A stretch of DNA of 64,000 bases from Planctomycetota bacterium (GTDB lineage Bacteria > Planctomycetota > UBA1135 > GCA-002686595). The notes under the pieces were generated by a model. That model did not search any database and had not been told where the DNA came from. It worked only from the letters and a program-made list of their open reading frames with translations. The stretch's first letter is position 1. Each line of letters begins with the position of its first letter. Positions 1-9,800 of the stretch are shown piece by piece. The stretch is from contig JAKLKU010000015.1 in NCBI GenBank assembly GCA_023150475.1, positions 62,001 through 126,000 of the forward strand, given 5' to 3'. A program made the position numbers and the translations under genes.

Positions 1-1
1 C

Positions 2-361
2 CTCGACGCCGCGAAGTTCTTGCCGCACGTGTCGTGGCGCGAGTATCCGGGGCAAGCGCTCGCGATCGAGCTCTATCTCGCCGGCGGTATCCGCTCGTGC
101 GAGATTGGCACCGTGATGCTCGGTCACGTCGATGCAACGACCGGCGAAGAGACGCCGGCGGAGCACGAGCTCGTGCGTCTCGCCGTCCCTCGCCGCACGT
201 ATACTCAGAGCCACATGGACTACGTGATCGAAGTCGTCGAAGACGTGTGGCACCGACGCCACACGATCGGCGGCGTCGCGATCGAGTCCCAGCCGCGCGT
301 CCTGCGGCACTTCCGCGCGAAGTTCGCGCGCTTGCCGCTCGCCGTCGCGGCGAAGGTCTGA
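2..361 (+). CDS. Tryptophanase / tyrosine phenol-lyase family, C-terminal part (truncated by window start)
   Basis: The last 119 residues of a PLP-dependent beta-eliminating lyase; the frame is open to the left edge, so the start and the PLP lysine are outside the window. Visible family signatures are [20 protein letters not shown], then [32 protein letters not shown] and the terminal VLRHFRAKF. These are the conserved C-terminal blocks of TnaA and tyrosine phenol-lyase, which split Trp or Tyr to indole or phenol, pyruvate and ammonia. The C-terminal part does not decide which substrate is used. A cysteine-synthase-like gene follows 8 bases downstream on the same strand, so the two are probably co-transcribed. 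Confidence 0.85.
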   Translation, partial: LDAAKFLPHVSWREYPGQALAIELYLAGGIRSCEIGTVMLGHVDATTGEETPAEHELVRLAVPRRTYTQSHMDYVIEVVEDVWHRRHTIGGVAIESQPRVLRHFRAKFARLPLAVAAKV

Positions 362-369
362 GCCTGCAC

Positions 370-1422
370 ATGAAGACGATTCCTCCGCTCGCGCGCTTGC
401 GCGAATGTTGGGCGCTCGTCGGCGACACGCCGATGGTCGCGATCCGCGCGCGTGTCGACGGCCGGCTGCTGACGATCCATGCCAAACTGGAGTCGGAGAA
501 CTTCACCGGCAGCATCAAGGACCGGATGGCGTTGCACATGCTCGAGCACGCGTACTCCCGCGGCTCGATCGAACCCGGCGACACGATCGTCGAAGTCTCG
601 AGCGGCAACACCGGCATCTCCTTCGCCGCCCTCGGTCGTGCGCTCGGCCACCCCGTGCGCATCTACATGCCGAGCTGGATGAGCCCGGAACGGCGCGCGC
701 TGATCGCGAGCTTCGGTTGCGAGATCATCGACGTGACCAAGGAAGAAGGCGGCTTCGTCGGCGCGATCACGCTCGCGGATGCGTTCGCGCGTGACCACGA
801 CGGCGCGTTCCGCCCGCAGCAGTTCGCAAACCGCTGGAACGTCGAAGCGCACCGGCTCACCACCGGTCGCGAGATCCTGACGCAGCTCGGCTCGCGCGGG
901 CTCCGGCCGGACGCGTTCGTCGCCGGCGTCGGCACCGGTGGCACCGTGATGGGTGTCGGCGCGGCGCTGCGCGGTCAGTTCCCCGACTGCAAGATCCACC
1001 CGCTCCAGCCGGCGAACTCGCCGACGCTGCGCACGGGCACGAAGGACGGCTCGCACCGCATCCAAGGCATCAGCGACGAGTTCATCCCGCCGATCGTCGA
1101 CCTGCGGCGACTCGATTCGATCGTCGACGTGTGGGACGGCGACTCGATCCTGATGGCGCAGAAGCTCGCGAAGAGCCTCGGCCTCGCGGTCGGCATTAGC
1201 TCCGGCGCGAACTTCCTCGGCGCAGTGCAGCTCGCGCTCGCACGCAACGGGGAACCGACCGTCGTCACGGTCTTCGCCGACTCGAACAAGAAGTACCTGT
1301 CGACCGATCTGCTGCGGAACGAGCCGGTCCGAGACGACTACTTGGCGCCGCGGGTCGAACTGCTCGAGTTCCACGCAATCGCCCGCGCGGGCAGCTCCCA
1401 TCTCGAGTTCTGCGCCGTGTGA
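370..1422 (+). CDS. Cysteine synthase family PLP enzyme (fold type II)
   Basis: 350 aa from the ATG at 370, the first plausible start after the upstream stop. It has the O-acetylserine sulfhydrylase layout: GSIKDR with the candidate PLP lysine at residue 50, the substrate loop SSGNTG at 77-82, and the phosphate-binding [10 protein letters not shown] block near 195-205. A late GISSGANF segment is also present. The family makes cysteine from O-acetylserine (or O-phosphoserine) and sulfide; related enzymes make other beta-substituted alanines. It is about 40 residues longer than CysK, with an extra C-terminal tail. Partnership with the upstream lyase (cysteine or amino-acid beta-elimination and replacement) is inferred from position only. 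Confidence 0.85.
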   Translation: MKTIPPLARLRECWALVGDTPMVAIRARVDGRLLTIHAKLESENFTGSIKDRMALHMLEHAYSRGSIEPGDTIVEVSSGNTGISFAALGRALGHPVRIYMPSWMSPERRALIASFGCEIIDVTKEEGGFVGAITLADAFARDHDGAFRPQQFANRWNVEAHRLTTGREILTQLGSRGLRPDAFVAGVGTGGTVMGVGAALRGQFPDCKIHPLQPANSPTLRTGTKDGSHRIQGISDEFIPPIVDLRRLDSIVDVWDGDSILMAQKLAKSLGLAVGISSGANFLGAVQLALARNGEPTVVTVFADSNKKYLSTDLLRNEPVRDDYLAPRVELLEFHAIARAGSSHLEFCAV

Positions 1423-1561
1423 CGCGCCCCGCCGCTCCCGCGGCGACGATCGGCAACACGCCGCGCCTCAGCCTGCGCGGGTGTCCGGAAAAACCGTCCG
1501 AGCCGATGCGTCCGCTTAGGAAGTCGCTTTCAGACGGTCCGGATAGAATTCGGGGTCTCCT

Positions 1562-1639
1562 CCCGGCCCTACCGGCCCTACCGGCCCTACCGGCCCTCCC
1601 GGTCCACTCGGTCCCCCCGGCCACCCCGGTCCCCTCGTG
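1562..1639 (+). repeat. 9-bp tandem repeat encoding a collagen-like Gly-X-Y tract, in frame with the G8 gene but before its first start codon
   Basis: The 9-bp unit ggccctacc occurs three times perfectly (1565-1591) and once imperfectly. Read in the frame of the downstream gene, codons 1565-1636 give GPT GPT GPT GPP GPL GPP GHP GPL and run straight into the hydrophobic leader. An in-frame TAG lies at 1544-1546, and there is no ATG, GTG or TTG between it and the GTG at 1637. The tract is therefore either untranslated, started from an unusual codon, or the product of a frameshift. Confidence 0.7.
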
Positions 1640-4201
1640 TTCCCCTCGCTCGTCGCTTTCGCCGCGCTCTCGGCGCTCGCCGCCACGTCCCCTTCGTCGG
1701 CGCAGGTCCACGCCGCCTCCGGTACGCCCGGGCTCGGCGGGTCGCAACACGCCGCCTGTCCTCGCCCGGGGTTCGGCTCGCAGCGTTGGTCCGACCCGGC
1801 GACCTGGCCGACCGGCCACGTGCCGGCGCTCGGCGAGTGCGTCGTCATTCCGGCGGGCCAGAAGATCTGGCTCGACGTCACTCCCCCGCCGCTCGGCGGC
1901 GTGACGATCGACGGCACGCTGACGTTCGCATGCGCCGACCTCGAACTCGTCGCCGATCGCGTCGAAGTGCGCGGCGAGCTCCAGGTCGGCAGCGCGGCGC
2001 ACCCGTTCCATCGTCGTGCGACGGTGACCCTGACCGACGACTTCGGTTGCGCGACGGAGCGGCGTTCGCTCGTCGTCACCGACGGCGGGACGCTGCGCCT
2101 CGTCGGCGAGGCGCGCGCGACGAGTTGGACGAAGCTCGCGCAGCACGCCCCGGCCGGCGCGAGTCGACTCGTGCTCGACGAGCTCGTCGGTTGGCGCGTT
2201 GGAGACCGAGTCGTGATCGCTTCGAGCGACTTCGATCCCGGCCAAACCGAGGTGCGTACCGTCGTCGCGGCGCACGACACGGTGCTCGACCTCGATCGCC
2301 CGGTCACGTTCCTCCACTTCGGCGAACACGTCGCGGCGAACGTCGACGGCCACGGCGTCGACGAGCGCGCGGAAATCGGCCTGCTCTCGCGCGCGATCGT
2401 CGTGCGCGGCACGCCCGAGCTCGACGCACAGGGCCGCACAGTGTCCGGCGCCGTGCTCGCGAGGGGCACCACCGTCGCCCCGAAACTCGAGATCGCTTGG
2501 ACCGCGTTCCAGGACCTCGGCGACGAAGGCGTCGCCGGGCGCCACGCCTTGTTCGTCGACGCGCTCGGCGACGCGCCGGGTTCGTACGTCCGAGGGTCGA
2601 CGTTCGAGCGCTCGAAGAACCGCGCGGTCGAAATCGCGGCGACGCGCTTCTTCGAGCTTTCGGACAACGTCGTGCACGACACGCTCGGACACGCCTTGCA
2701 CGTCGCCGACGACGCGGTTCGGGGCGTCGCGTGGCGGCGCAACCTCGTCGTGCGCACACGCGCCGCGCGCTCGGGCTTCGCGACCGAACCGAGCGACCTC
2801 GCACCCGCCGCTTTCTTCCTGCGCCACCCCGACTTCGTGTGCGAGGACAACGTCGCCGCCGGCTCGGACGCGTACGGTTTCGAACTCGCGGTCCAGAATG
2901 GCGAGCCGACGCCGCAGAAGTGGTTCGCGCGCAACACGGCTCACTCGTGTGGCGAGATCGGCTTCTTCCAGGACACGCGGCCCCACCCGTCGAGCCCGTC
3001 GATCTGGTCGGACCTCGTCGCGTGGAAGAACCGCCGCTACGCCGTGTGGTGGCGCAGCTACGGCGCGATCGTGCTCGCGAACCTACGAGCGGCCGACAAT
3101 CGCTGCGCGATCTACTTGGCGTCCGAAGGCATCCAGAACGACTTCGTGCAGACGACCGGGATCGCCGACCTGCACGTGATCGGCGGATTGATCGTCGGCG
3201 AGTCGAAGAACGTCGGGACGCCACAAGCGGCGCGCGAGCTCGTCGTCGGACGCAGCCTCTCTCAACTCGCGCCGAATCCGCCGGTGTTGCACTTGCCCGA
3301 TTGGGACGTGCTGACGGGCGTCGAGGTGTACGACGGGCTGCTCTCGGTCGACGGCACGACGTTCGTCAACTTCTACGACCTCGCCGTGCCGGGTTGGATC
3401 GACCGCAAGGCCGGCGCGTTCAGCCAAGTGCAACACAACTCGCCGTGGGCGGTCGATCCGCGCAATCACGTCGCGAACGTCTCGTTCGTCAAGTCGCGCA
3501 GAATCTGGTTCCGCACGCCGCTCGGCGCGTACGCGACGGGTCCGGTGCTGGGCGACGACGGCATCGCGAGCACGGTGCTCGTCGACGACGACGGCTCGTT
3601 GACCGGGCTCGCCGGTTCGCGAGTGCAGGCGACGCACGCGCTCTTGCCGACGAATGCGACGTTCGCGAGCGACTGGAACGCCTGGGTCACCGCGGGCGCG
3701 CCCGTGCAGAGCGTCGCGCAACTCGAGTTCGCGAACTGGATGCCGCTCGTCAACGGACAGCCCGGCGCTGCGCTCCTGCTCCTGCGTCGCGACTCGACCG
3801 GCGCGGCGCACGAGCTCGTGCAACCGATCTTCGGCGCGGCGCAGACGCACACCGACCGCTACACGAGCAACGTGACGACGGGAGAGAGCTACACGTTCGA
3901 GTACCTGCCCGGGACGCCGCAGACCGAATGGTCACGCGTGTTCTCGCTCTCCTTGCAGTACGTCGAGCCCTCGAGGAGCGTCCAAGTCGCGATCCCGCTC
4001 CCGCCGATCTCGTCGGGCTCGGTCGAGATCGACGGCCAATCGGCCTACGCCGCGACGTCGCTCGCCGATCTCGCGCTCGCACCGAGCGGCTTCTTCTACG
4101 ACGCCGCGACCGGCTTCGTGCACGTGAAGCTCACGACCGCCGGCAGCGGCTCGACGATGTTCGACGGTCAGCGCACGACGGCGACGGTGTTCGCCTTCTG
4201 A
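1637..4201 (+). CDS. Secreted G8-domain protein, probable right-handed beta-helix
   Basis: 854 aa. The GTG start at 1637 gives a hydrophobic leader (residues 1-22, cleavage near SSAQ), but without the usual basic residues. A G8 domain begins near residue 50 (RWSDPATWPTGHVP, then VVIPAG and LDV), as in CEMIP/KIAA1199 and PKHD1-like proteins. The middle has repeated short-strand segments with conserved Asn and Gly (for example FELSDNVVHDTLGHALHV), suggesting a parallel beta-helix of the polysaccharide-interacting type. G8 proteins are often linked to glycan binding or depolymerisation at the cell surface; the substrate here is unknown. A collagen-like tract lies in frame immediately upstream. 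It converges on the DUF1080 gene. Confidence 0.8.
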   Translation: MFPSLVAFAALSALAATSPSSAQVHAASGTPGLGGSQHAACPRPGFGSQRWSDPATWPTGHVPALGECVVIPAGQKIWLDVTPPPLGGVTIDGTLTFACADLELVADRVEVRGELQVGSAAHPFHRRATVTLTDDFGCATERRSLVVTDGGTLRLVGEARATSWTKLAQHAPAGASRLVLDELVGWRVGDRVVIASSDFDPGQTEVRTVVAAHDTVLDLDRPVTFLHFGEHVAANVDGHGVDERAEIGLLSRAIVVRGTPELDAQGRTVSGAVLARGTTVAPKLEIAWTAFQDLGDEGVAGRHALFVDALGDAPGSYVRGSTFERSKNRAVEIAATRFFELSDNVVHDTLGHALHVADDAVRGVAWRRNLVVRTRAARSGFATEPSDLAPAAFFLRHPDFVCEDNVAAGSDAYGFELAVQNGEPTPQKWFARNTAHSCGEIGFFQDTRPHPSSPSIWSDLVAWKNRRYAVWWRSYGAIVLANLRAADNRCAIYLASEGIQNDFVQTTGIADLHVIGGLIVGESKNVGTPQAARELVVGRSLSQLAPNPPVLHLPDWDVLTGVEVYDGLLSVDGTTFVNFYDLAVPGWIDRKAGAFSQVQHNSPWAVDPRNHVANVSFVKSRRIWFRTPLGAYATGPVLGDDGIASTVLVDDDGSLTGLAGSRVQATHALLPTNATFASDWNAWVTAGAPVQSVAQLEFANWMPLVNGQPGAALLLLRRDSTGAAHELVQPIFGAAQTHTDRYTSNVTTGESYTFEYLPGTPQTEWSRVFSLSLQYVEPSRSVQVAIPLPPISSGSVEIDGQSAYAATSLADLALAPSGFFYDAATGFVHVKLTTAGSGSTMFDGQRTTATVFAF

Positions 4202-4223
4202 ACGCGGCGTGTGAAGCGCGAGC

Positions 4224-4985
4224 TCAGAGCTTGCGCACCCACACGTTGCGGTAGCGCACCGGATTGCCGTGATCCTGCAGCGCGATCGGCCCGGTCGGCG
4301 CGTGCGGCGAATACGTCGCGACTTCGCGGTGGCGCGTCGCGCCGAGGAACGCTTCGCCGTGGTGCACCAGCACACCGTTGTGGACCACCGTGACGATGCC
4401 GGGCGACACGAGCTTCAGGTCCTCGAAACGCGGCGCCTTGAAGAAGATGTCGTAGCTCTGCCACTCGCCGGGTTTGCGGCACGCGTTGACGAGCGGCGGC
4501 TCCTGGCCGTACAGCGCAGCGGCTTGCCCGTCGGCGTACGTGCGGTTCATGTGCGAGTCGAGCACTTGGATCTCGTAGATGCCCATCAAGAAGACGCCGG
4601 AGTTGCCGCGGCCTTGGCTCTCGCTCTCGACCTTCTCCGGCGAGGCCCACTCGAGGTGCAGTTGGAGGTCGCCGAAGTGCTCGCGCGTCTCGATCGAGCC
4701 CGTGCCGTTCACTTCCATCGCGCCGTCGACGAGCTTCCAGCCGGCGTCCTTGTCGCCCGACTTCCACGCGGCGAGCGACTTGCCGTCGAACAGCACGAGC
4801 GCATCGCTCGGCGGCGCCGTGCCGACGCCCGGCGTGACCACCGGCGGCGCGGGCCGATCCGCGTCGTGCACGCGCCACTTGCCGTCGGGCAGGAACGGCG
4901 TGTCCTTGTAGCCGACCGGGTGGTCTTGCGAGGCACGCGCGATCCAGGCGGAAGCAGCAGCGAACACGGCGAACACGATGAGCAT
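4224..4985 (-). CDS. Secreted DUF1080 protein (3-keto-disaccharide hydrolase domain, LamG-like fold)
   Basis: 253 aa from the ATG at 4985, giving a signal peptide MLIVFAVFAAASAWIARAS. The domain shows LVLFDGKSLAAWKSGD near the start, then LEWASPEKVESESQGRGNSG, GIYEIQVLDS and a terminal GPIALQDHGNPVRYRNVWVR. These are hallmarks of DUF1080, abundant in Planctomycetota, Verrucomicrobiota and Bacteroidota and tied to carbohydrate breakdown. About 45 residues between leader and domain are Pro-rich. It is transcribed alone, toward the G8 gene; the intergenic gap there is 22 bases. Confidence 0.9.
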   Translation of the reverse strand: MLIVFAVFAAASAWIARASQDHPVGYKDTPFLPDGKWRVHDADRPAPPVVTPGVGTAPPSDALVLFDGKSLAAWKSGDKDAGWKLVDGAMEVNGTGSIETREHFGDLQLHLEWASPEKVESESQGRGNSGVFLMGIYEIQVLDSHMNRTYADGQAAALYGQEPPLVNACRKPGEWQSYDIFFKAPRFEDLKLVSPGIVTVVHNGVLVHHGEAFLGATRHREVATYSPHAPTGPIALQDHGNPVRYRNVWVRKL

Positions 4986-5148
4986 TTTCACGATCGATCT
5001 CCGAGGTCGTTCCAAACGAGCGCGCGGATTGTAGCGGCGAAGAGCTCGACGGAGCGCATGCGGACGCGCTCCATCGAGCTCCGTTCGTCGGCTCACCGTG
5101 CGACGCCGCGCGAGTCGGGCGACGCGGGACTCGGATGCCGAACGGGCG

Positions 5149-6531
5149 TCACGGATCGATGCACAGGAGCAGACCCGTGAACTCCGACTTGATGAGGTGC
5201 CGCTGGAAGCCCCCGTCGCTGTTCGCGAAGACCGTGACGACGTCCCCGGCTTGCAGGCGCAGCGTGACACCGTACGCGCCGGTCATCCGCTTCGAACTCA
5301 CGTCGGTCGAGTCCGATTCGCCGGCCCACGCGTACCCGGCGGTGACACCGTTGACGCGCAGCTCTGCGTACACGTCGTCCGAGGTCCCTCCCTGGTATCC
5401 CGAATCGCGCACGAAGCTCGTGGTGAAGTAGTAGATGCCATTCACCGGCGCCGTGAACGCATTGCCGGCCCACGTGGCGTTCTTCGAGAGCAGCGTCGTC
5501 GGCAAACCGAGCTGGTCCGCGGAGCCGTACGAGGTGTGCCCCGTGCCAGCCACGCTGAACGCGAGCAGGGTGGCAGCAAAAGGCTTGGCCGCGCGGATGC
5601 GGAAGCCCGTCAGCTCGTACTTCAGGATGTGCCGCTGGAGTCCGCCGTCGCTGCGGCTCTGGACTTCGATGACGTCCCCTTCCGCCAGCTCCAAGGCGCA
5701 CGCGTAGGCTCCGGTCATCCGCTTCGCGCAAACTTCGCCCGAGTCCGATTCACCCGCCCACGCCGAACCGATGAGCACGCCGTTCACCAACAAGTCGAGG
5801 TAGACGTCGTCCCAGGTGCCGCCGTTGTAGGCGGAGTCGCGCACGAAGCTCAGGTCGAAGTAGTAGCAGCCCTTCTTCGGTGCCGTGAACGAGTTGCCGT
5901 TCCACGACGAGCTCGAATCGAGCGTCTCGTTCGAGAACGCGACGAGGTCCGGGTTGCCCACGCTCGTGTGGCCGTTCCCCGAAACGCTGAATGCTGGCGC
6001 GGTGCCGAGCAGGAAGCCCGTGATCTCGTAGTTCGCCAGGTGTCGCGCGGAACCGCCGTCGCTGTTCGCGAAGGCCGTGACGACGTCGCCGGCCTTCAGC
6101 GCGAGCGCGATGGCGCACGCGCCCGTCATGCGCTTCGCGTCCGGATCGCCGACGTCGGACTCGCCGGCGAAGGCGCTCGCGACCTTCACTCCGTTGACGC
6201 GGAGCTCGAGCTCCACGTCGTCCCACGTGCCGCCGTAGTAGTACGAGTCGCGGACGAAGCCGAACCGGAAGAAGTAGTTCGAGTTGTACGGCGCGGTGAA
6301 CGCACTGCCGTTCCAAGCGGACCCTTCGTCGAGCAACGTGGTGGCGAAGCTCAATTGGTCCGGGTTGCCGTAGCTCGTGTGCCCTGCTCCGGCGGCGCTG
6401 AACGCGACGCACGGCAATCGGAACTTCGCGAAGTGGAACTGTGCGGGCGCCACGGATGCCGCGACCGAGACCATGAGCGCGGCGAACGCCGCCCGCGCGA
6501 CGAGGAGCCGAGAACGCAACGACGGGAACAT
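5149..6531 (-). CDS. Secreted protein with three tandem C1q-like domains
   Basis: 460 aa. The start at 6531 is chosen because an AGGAGG lies just upstream and it yields a signal peptide (MFPSLRSRLLVARAAF..., cleavage near residue 31). Three repeats of about 140 residues follow. Each has a GHTS(Y/V)G(N/S) segment, a WNGN/SFTAP or WAGNAFTAP motif, an aromatic YYF or YFF strand, SFVRDS or GFVRDS, WDDV or SDDVY, and AGESD...KRMTGA, ending in an RH(I/L)xKxExTGF strand. FTAP followed by G-x-YYF is the classic C1q/TNF-like jelly-roll signature. Bacterial C1q-like proteins are few and mostly uncharacterised; a role in adhesion or glycan/protein binding is a guess. A 16-bp hairpin separates it from the protease gene upstream. 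Confidence 0.8.
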   Translation of the reverse strand: MFPSLRSRLLVARAAFAALMVSVAASVAPAQFHFAKFRLPCVAFSAAGAGHTSYGNPDQLSFATTLLDEGSAWNGSAFTAPYNSNYFFRFGFVRDSYYYGGTWDDVELELRVNGVKVASAFAGESDVGDPDAKRMTGACAIALALKAGDVVTAFANSDGGSARHLANYEITGFLLGTAPAFSVSGNGHTSVGNPDLVAFSNETLDSSSSWNGNSFTAPKKGCYYFDLSFVRDSAYNGGTWDDVYLDLLVNGVLIGSAWAGESDSGEVCAKRMTGAYACALELAEGDVIEVQSRSDGGLQRHILKYELTGFRIRAAKPFAATLLAFSVAGTGHTSYGSADQLGLPTTLLSKNATWAGNAFTAPVNGIYYFTTSFVRDSGYQGGTSDDVYAELRVNGVTAGYAWAGESDSTDVSSKRMTGAYGVTLRLQAGDVVTVFANSDGGFQRHLIKSEFTGLLLCIDP

Positions 6532-6743
6532 GCGAGCCTCCTGTTCGAGTGCTGGAAGACGTGGCCGAGCAAACGCGCTCGGTCCACGAGCGTCCTGCGC
6601 GCACGCCCTCGCCGTCGGACAGGAACTTCTGGGCAAGAGCGCGATTCCCGCGGCCGACTCGAGGCGCGTCCCCAGTCGCACTCCCGGTTCGCCTGCGAAC
6701 TCGAGGCTCGTGCGCTCGACGATGCCGCGAACCCTCCAAGACA

Positions 6744-6780
6744 CGGCGGCCGCGAGTGCGCGAAGCACTCGCGGCCGCCG
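6744..6780 (-). terminator. Hairpin terminator downstream of the subtilisin-like protease
   Basis: Perfect 16-bp inverted repeat, left arm cggcggccgcgagtgc and right arm gcactcgcggccgccg, with a GCGAA loop. It starts 28 bases past the protease stop codon on the - strand. There is no long T-run, as is usual in GC-rich genomes. Confidence 0.7.
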
Positions 6781-6807
6781 AAGACGTGCGCTCGTCGCGC
6801 GACTAGC

Positions 6808-9800
6808 TCATTGCGCCGTCAACGAGAGCGTCCACGCGCTCAACGTGCCCGTGTCCGCCGCCGCGAGGTCCTGGACCTTCAAGCTCCAGTTGCCCGTGAT
6901 CGACTTGCCGGTGAGCGCGCTGAGCGACTGCGCCGACGCCGTCAGATCGGGGAACACCGTCGACACGTTGTCGGTCGAGCCGCCGGTGCGGTTGTGCAGG
7001 ATCACGCTGGTGCCATCCGGCGCGATCAACGTCACGACGAGGTCGCCCTTGTAGGTGTGCGGGATCGTCGTCGCGACGCGCACGCCGGCGACCGTGCCGG
7101 TCGCAGTGAAGTTGAGCGTGCTCGTGATCCCGGTCGTGTTGTTGTCCGGGATCGCGAGACTCGGGCTCGCGCTCTTCTCGCCGTTGAAGGTGATCGACCA
7201 CGAGCCGAGCGTCCCGGTGTCGGCCGACGCCAGGTCCTGGACCTTCAGGCTCCAGTTGCCGACGGTGTTCTTGCCGTTGAAGACGCTGAGCGCCTGCGCC
7301 GACGCCGTGACGATCGAGAACGTCGTGCTGACGTTGTCGGTCGAGCCGCCGGTGCGGTTGTGCAGGATCGCGCTGGTGCCGTCGGGTCCGATCAACGTCA
7401 CCACGAGGTCACCCTTGTAGGTGTGCGTGATCGCCGTCGTCACCGAGATCGACGACACGGAGAGCGAGTCGGTCACGTTGCGCGTGCTCGTCACGCCGGT
7501 CGTGTTGTTGTCGGGGATCGCGAGGTTCGCCGTGGTCGAGTACGTCTTGACCGCGTTGCCTCCGCCGCCGACCGGGTTGATCGTCAGCGAGACGTTCGTC
7601 GAGTGGACGAGCGAACCGCTGGTGCCCGTGATCGACACGTTGTGCGTGCCGGTCGTGGCGCCGGTGGTCGTCGTCACGGTCAGCGTCGAGCTACCGCCCG
7701 CGGCGACCGGGTTCGGCGAGAACGCGTACGAGACGCCGCTGATCGCCGGCGTCGCGGACAACGTGACGTTGCCGGCGAAGCCGTTCAACGCGCTCGTCGC
7801 GACCGTGTACGTCGTCGCCGTGCCGGCCGTGATCGTGCGCGAGCTCGGAGTCGCGGAGATCGTGAAGTCCGGCGTCGGCGCAGCGTTGATCGTCAACGAC
7901 ACGTTGGTGGTCCGCGTCAGCGAACCACCGTTGCCGGTGATCGTCAGCGTCTGCGTGCCGGTCGTCGCGCCGGCGGTCGTCGTCACGGTCAGCGTCGACG
8001 AGCCGTTCGGCGCCATCGGGTTCGGCGAGAACGAGTAGCTCACACCGCTGATCGCGGGCGTCGCCGAGAGCGTGATGTTGCTCGCGAAGCCGTTGAGCGC
8101 GCTGTTCGAGACCGTGAAGGTCGTCGAGCCGCCCGCGGTCACCGTCTGCGACGCCGGCGTCGCCGCGAGCGTGAAGTCGGGCGTCGGCGCCGACGACGAG
8201 CCGTTGTAGACGACGAGCGCGAAGTCCTGATCGGTGGTGTCCGCGTTGCCCGGCACGCCGTCGCCGGCGATGTTGGTGCCGCGCACGGTGATCGACCAGC
8301 TGCCGGTCGTGCCCGCGGGGAGGTAGACCGCTTCGACGTTGTTGCGGATGTCCGCGGTGCCGCCGGTGGTCGAGCCACCGAGCGAGAACACGTTGCCGCG
8401 ATACAGCGTCCCGTTGACCGTCACTTCGAGGTCGAGGTTGTTGACGTACGCGTTGCCGGTGGTCGGGCCGGGCACGTCGGTCCACGCGAGCGTGACGCGG
8501 AACGGCAGCGCCGAGTTCACGATCGTGCCGCTCGCCGTGTACGTGCCACCGGTCGCACCGATCACTTGCGTCTGGTCGACCATCACGCGCGACGCGGTGT
8601 CGAACGACTTGCCGAGGTTGACCAGGCCGTAGCCTTGGTTGTTCGACGGCAACGTGTCGTTCGCGCCGACGCCGGTCATGTGCGTGCAGTCGCTGATCAA
8701 GTACGCCTTGAGCATCGCGGGGCTCGGCGCCGCGAGCCCGTTGTTGGTGAAGTACTGCCGGACGAGCGCGCAGGCGCCGGAGATCGCCGGCGTCGAGTGG
8801 CTCGTGCCGCTGGACCACGCGTAGAGCGTCTGTCCGGTCGGCCAGTACTGGTTGCACACGCCGGTGCCGTCGTAGCCAGTCGCGCGGCTCGCCGCGCCTT
8901 CGATGTGCGTGCCCGGCGCCATGATGTCGGGCTTCTTGCGCGTGTCGGACGTCGGACCGCGGCCGGAGAACGAAATGATGTCCTTCGCGTTGTCCGCGCC
9001 GGTGTTGCCGATGGCGCAACCGTCGGTGCCGGTCTGCCGGAAGTTCTCCGACGCGCCGACCGTGAAGACGTTCTTGCCGGTGCCCGGCGGGTGGATCGTC
9101 GACGCGGCCGAACCGTCGTTGCCGGCGGCGAAGACGATCGCGAGCTCTTGGTTGCCCGCGGTGCCGCTGACCGCGTCGCGCACCGCAGTGTCGTGCGCTT
9201 GCGTGTCGGCATTGTACGTCGTGCCCGACGTGTAGCCCCACGAGTTCGAGCTGATGCGCGCGCCGCCGTTGTAGGCGTTCGCCATGCGGGTCAGCGTCGG
9301 TTGGTTGAACACGCCCGCGCCGGCGTTCGAGAAGACCTTCGAGTTGCCGAGCTGCACCCACGGCGCGATGCCGAGGCCGTACTGGTAGCCGCTCGCATCC
9401 TCGAACGCGGTGCCGGCGGTGTCGTTGTAACCACCGATGATCGAGGCGTTGATGTTGCCGTGACCTGCACGGCCGTCGGCGAGCGCGTCACCCGAGTAGT
9501 TGTTGTTGAACGCGACGCGGCTCGCGCCCGCGGCGGCGCCGTTGACCTTGAACTCGACGTTGACGTCGGTCGTCGAGCCACGATCGACGCCGTCGTCGGT
9601 CACGTCGACGACGAACGGGAACGGGTTCTGGCCCGGGAAGCCCTTCGACTGCAACCACGCGAGGTAACCGGGGCCCGAAGGCTGCGTGCCTGCAGCGTTC
9701 AGGTTCGCCGCCATGATCTGGCCCTGCGCTTCGTCGAACTTGCGCGCTTCGAGCTTCGGCTCGATCGCGAACACGCGCGGATCACGCGCGACGTCGAGCA

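Noticed and set aside
1516..2937. A - strand frame ending in GPxGPx collagen-like triplets
   Set aside because: The collagen-like reading also appears on this strand because the repeat is nearly symmetrical in coding (ggccctacc/ggtagggcc). The rest of the frame is Ser/Thr/Arg-rich noise antisense to the G8 gene.
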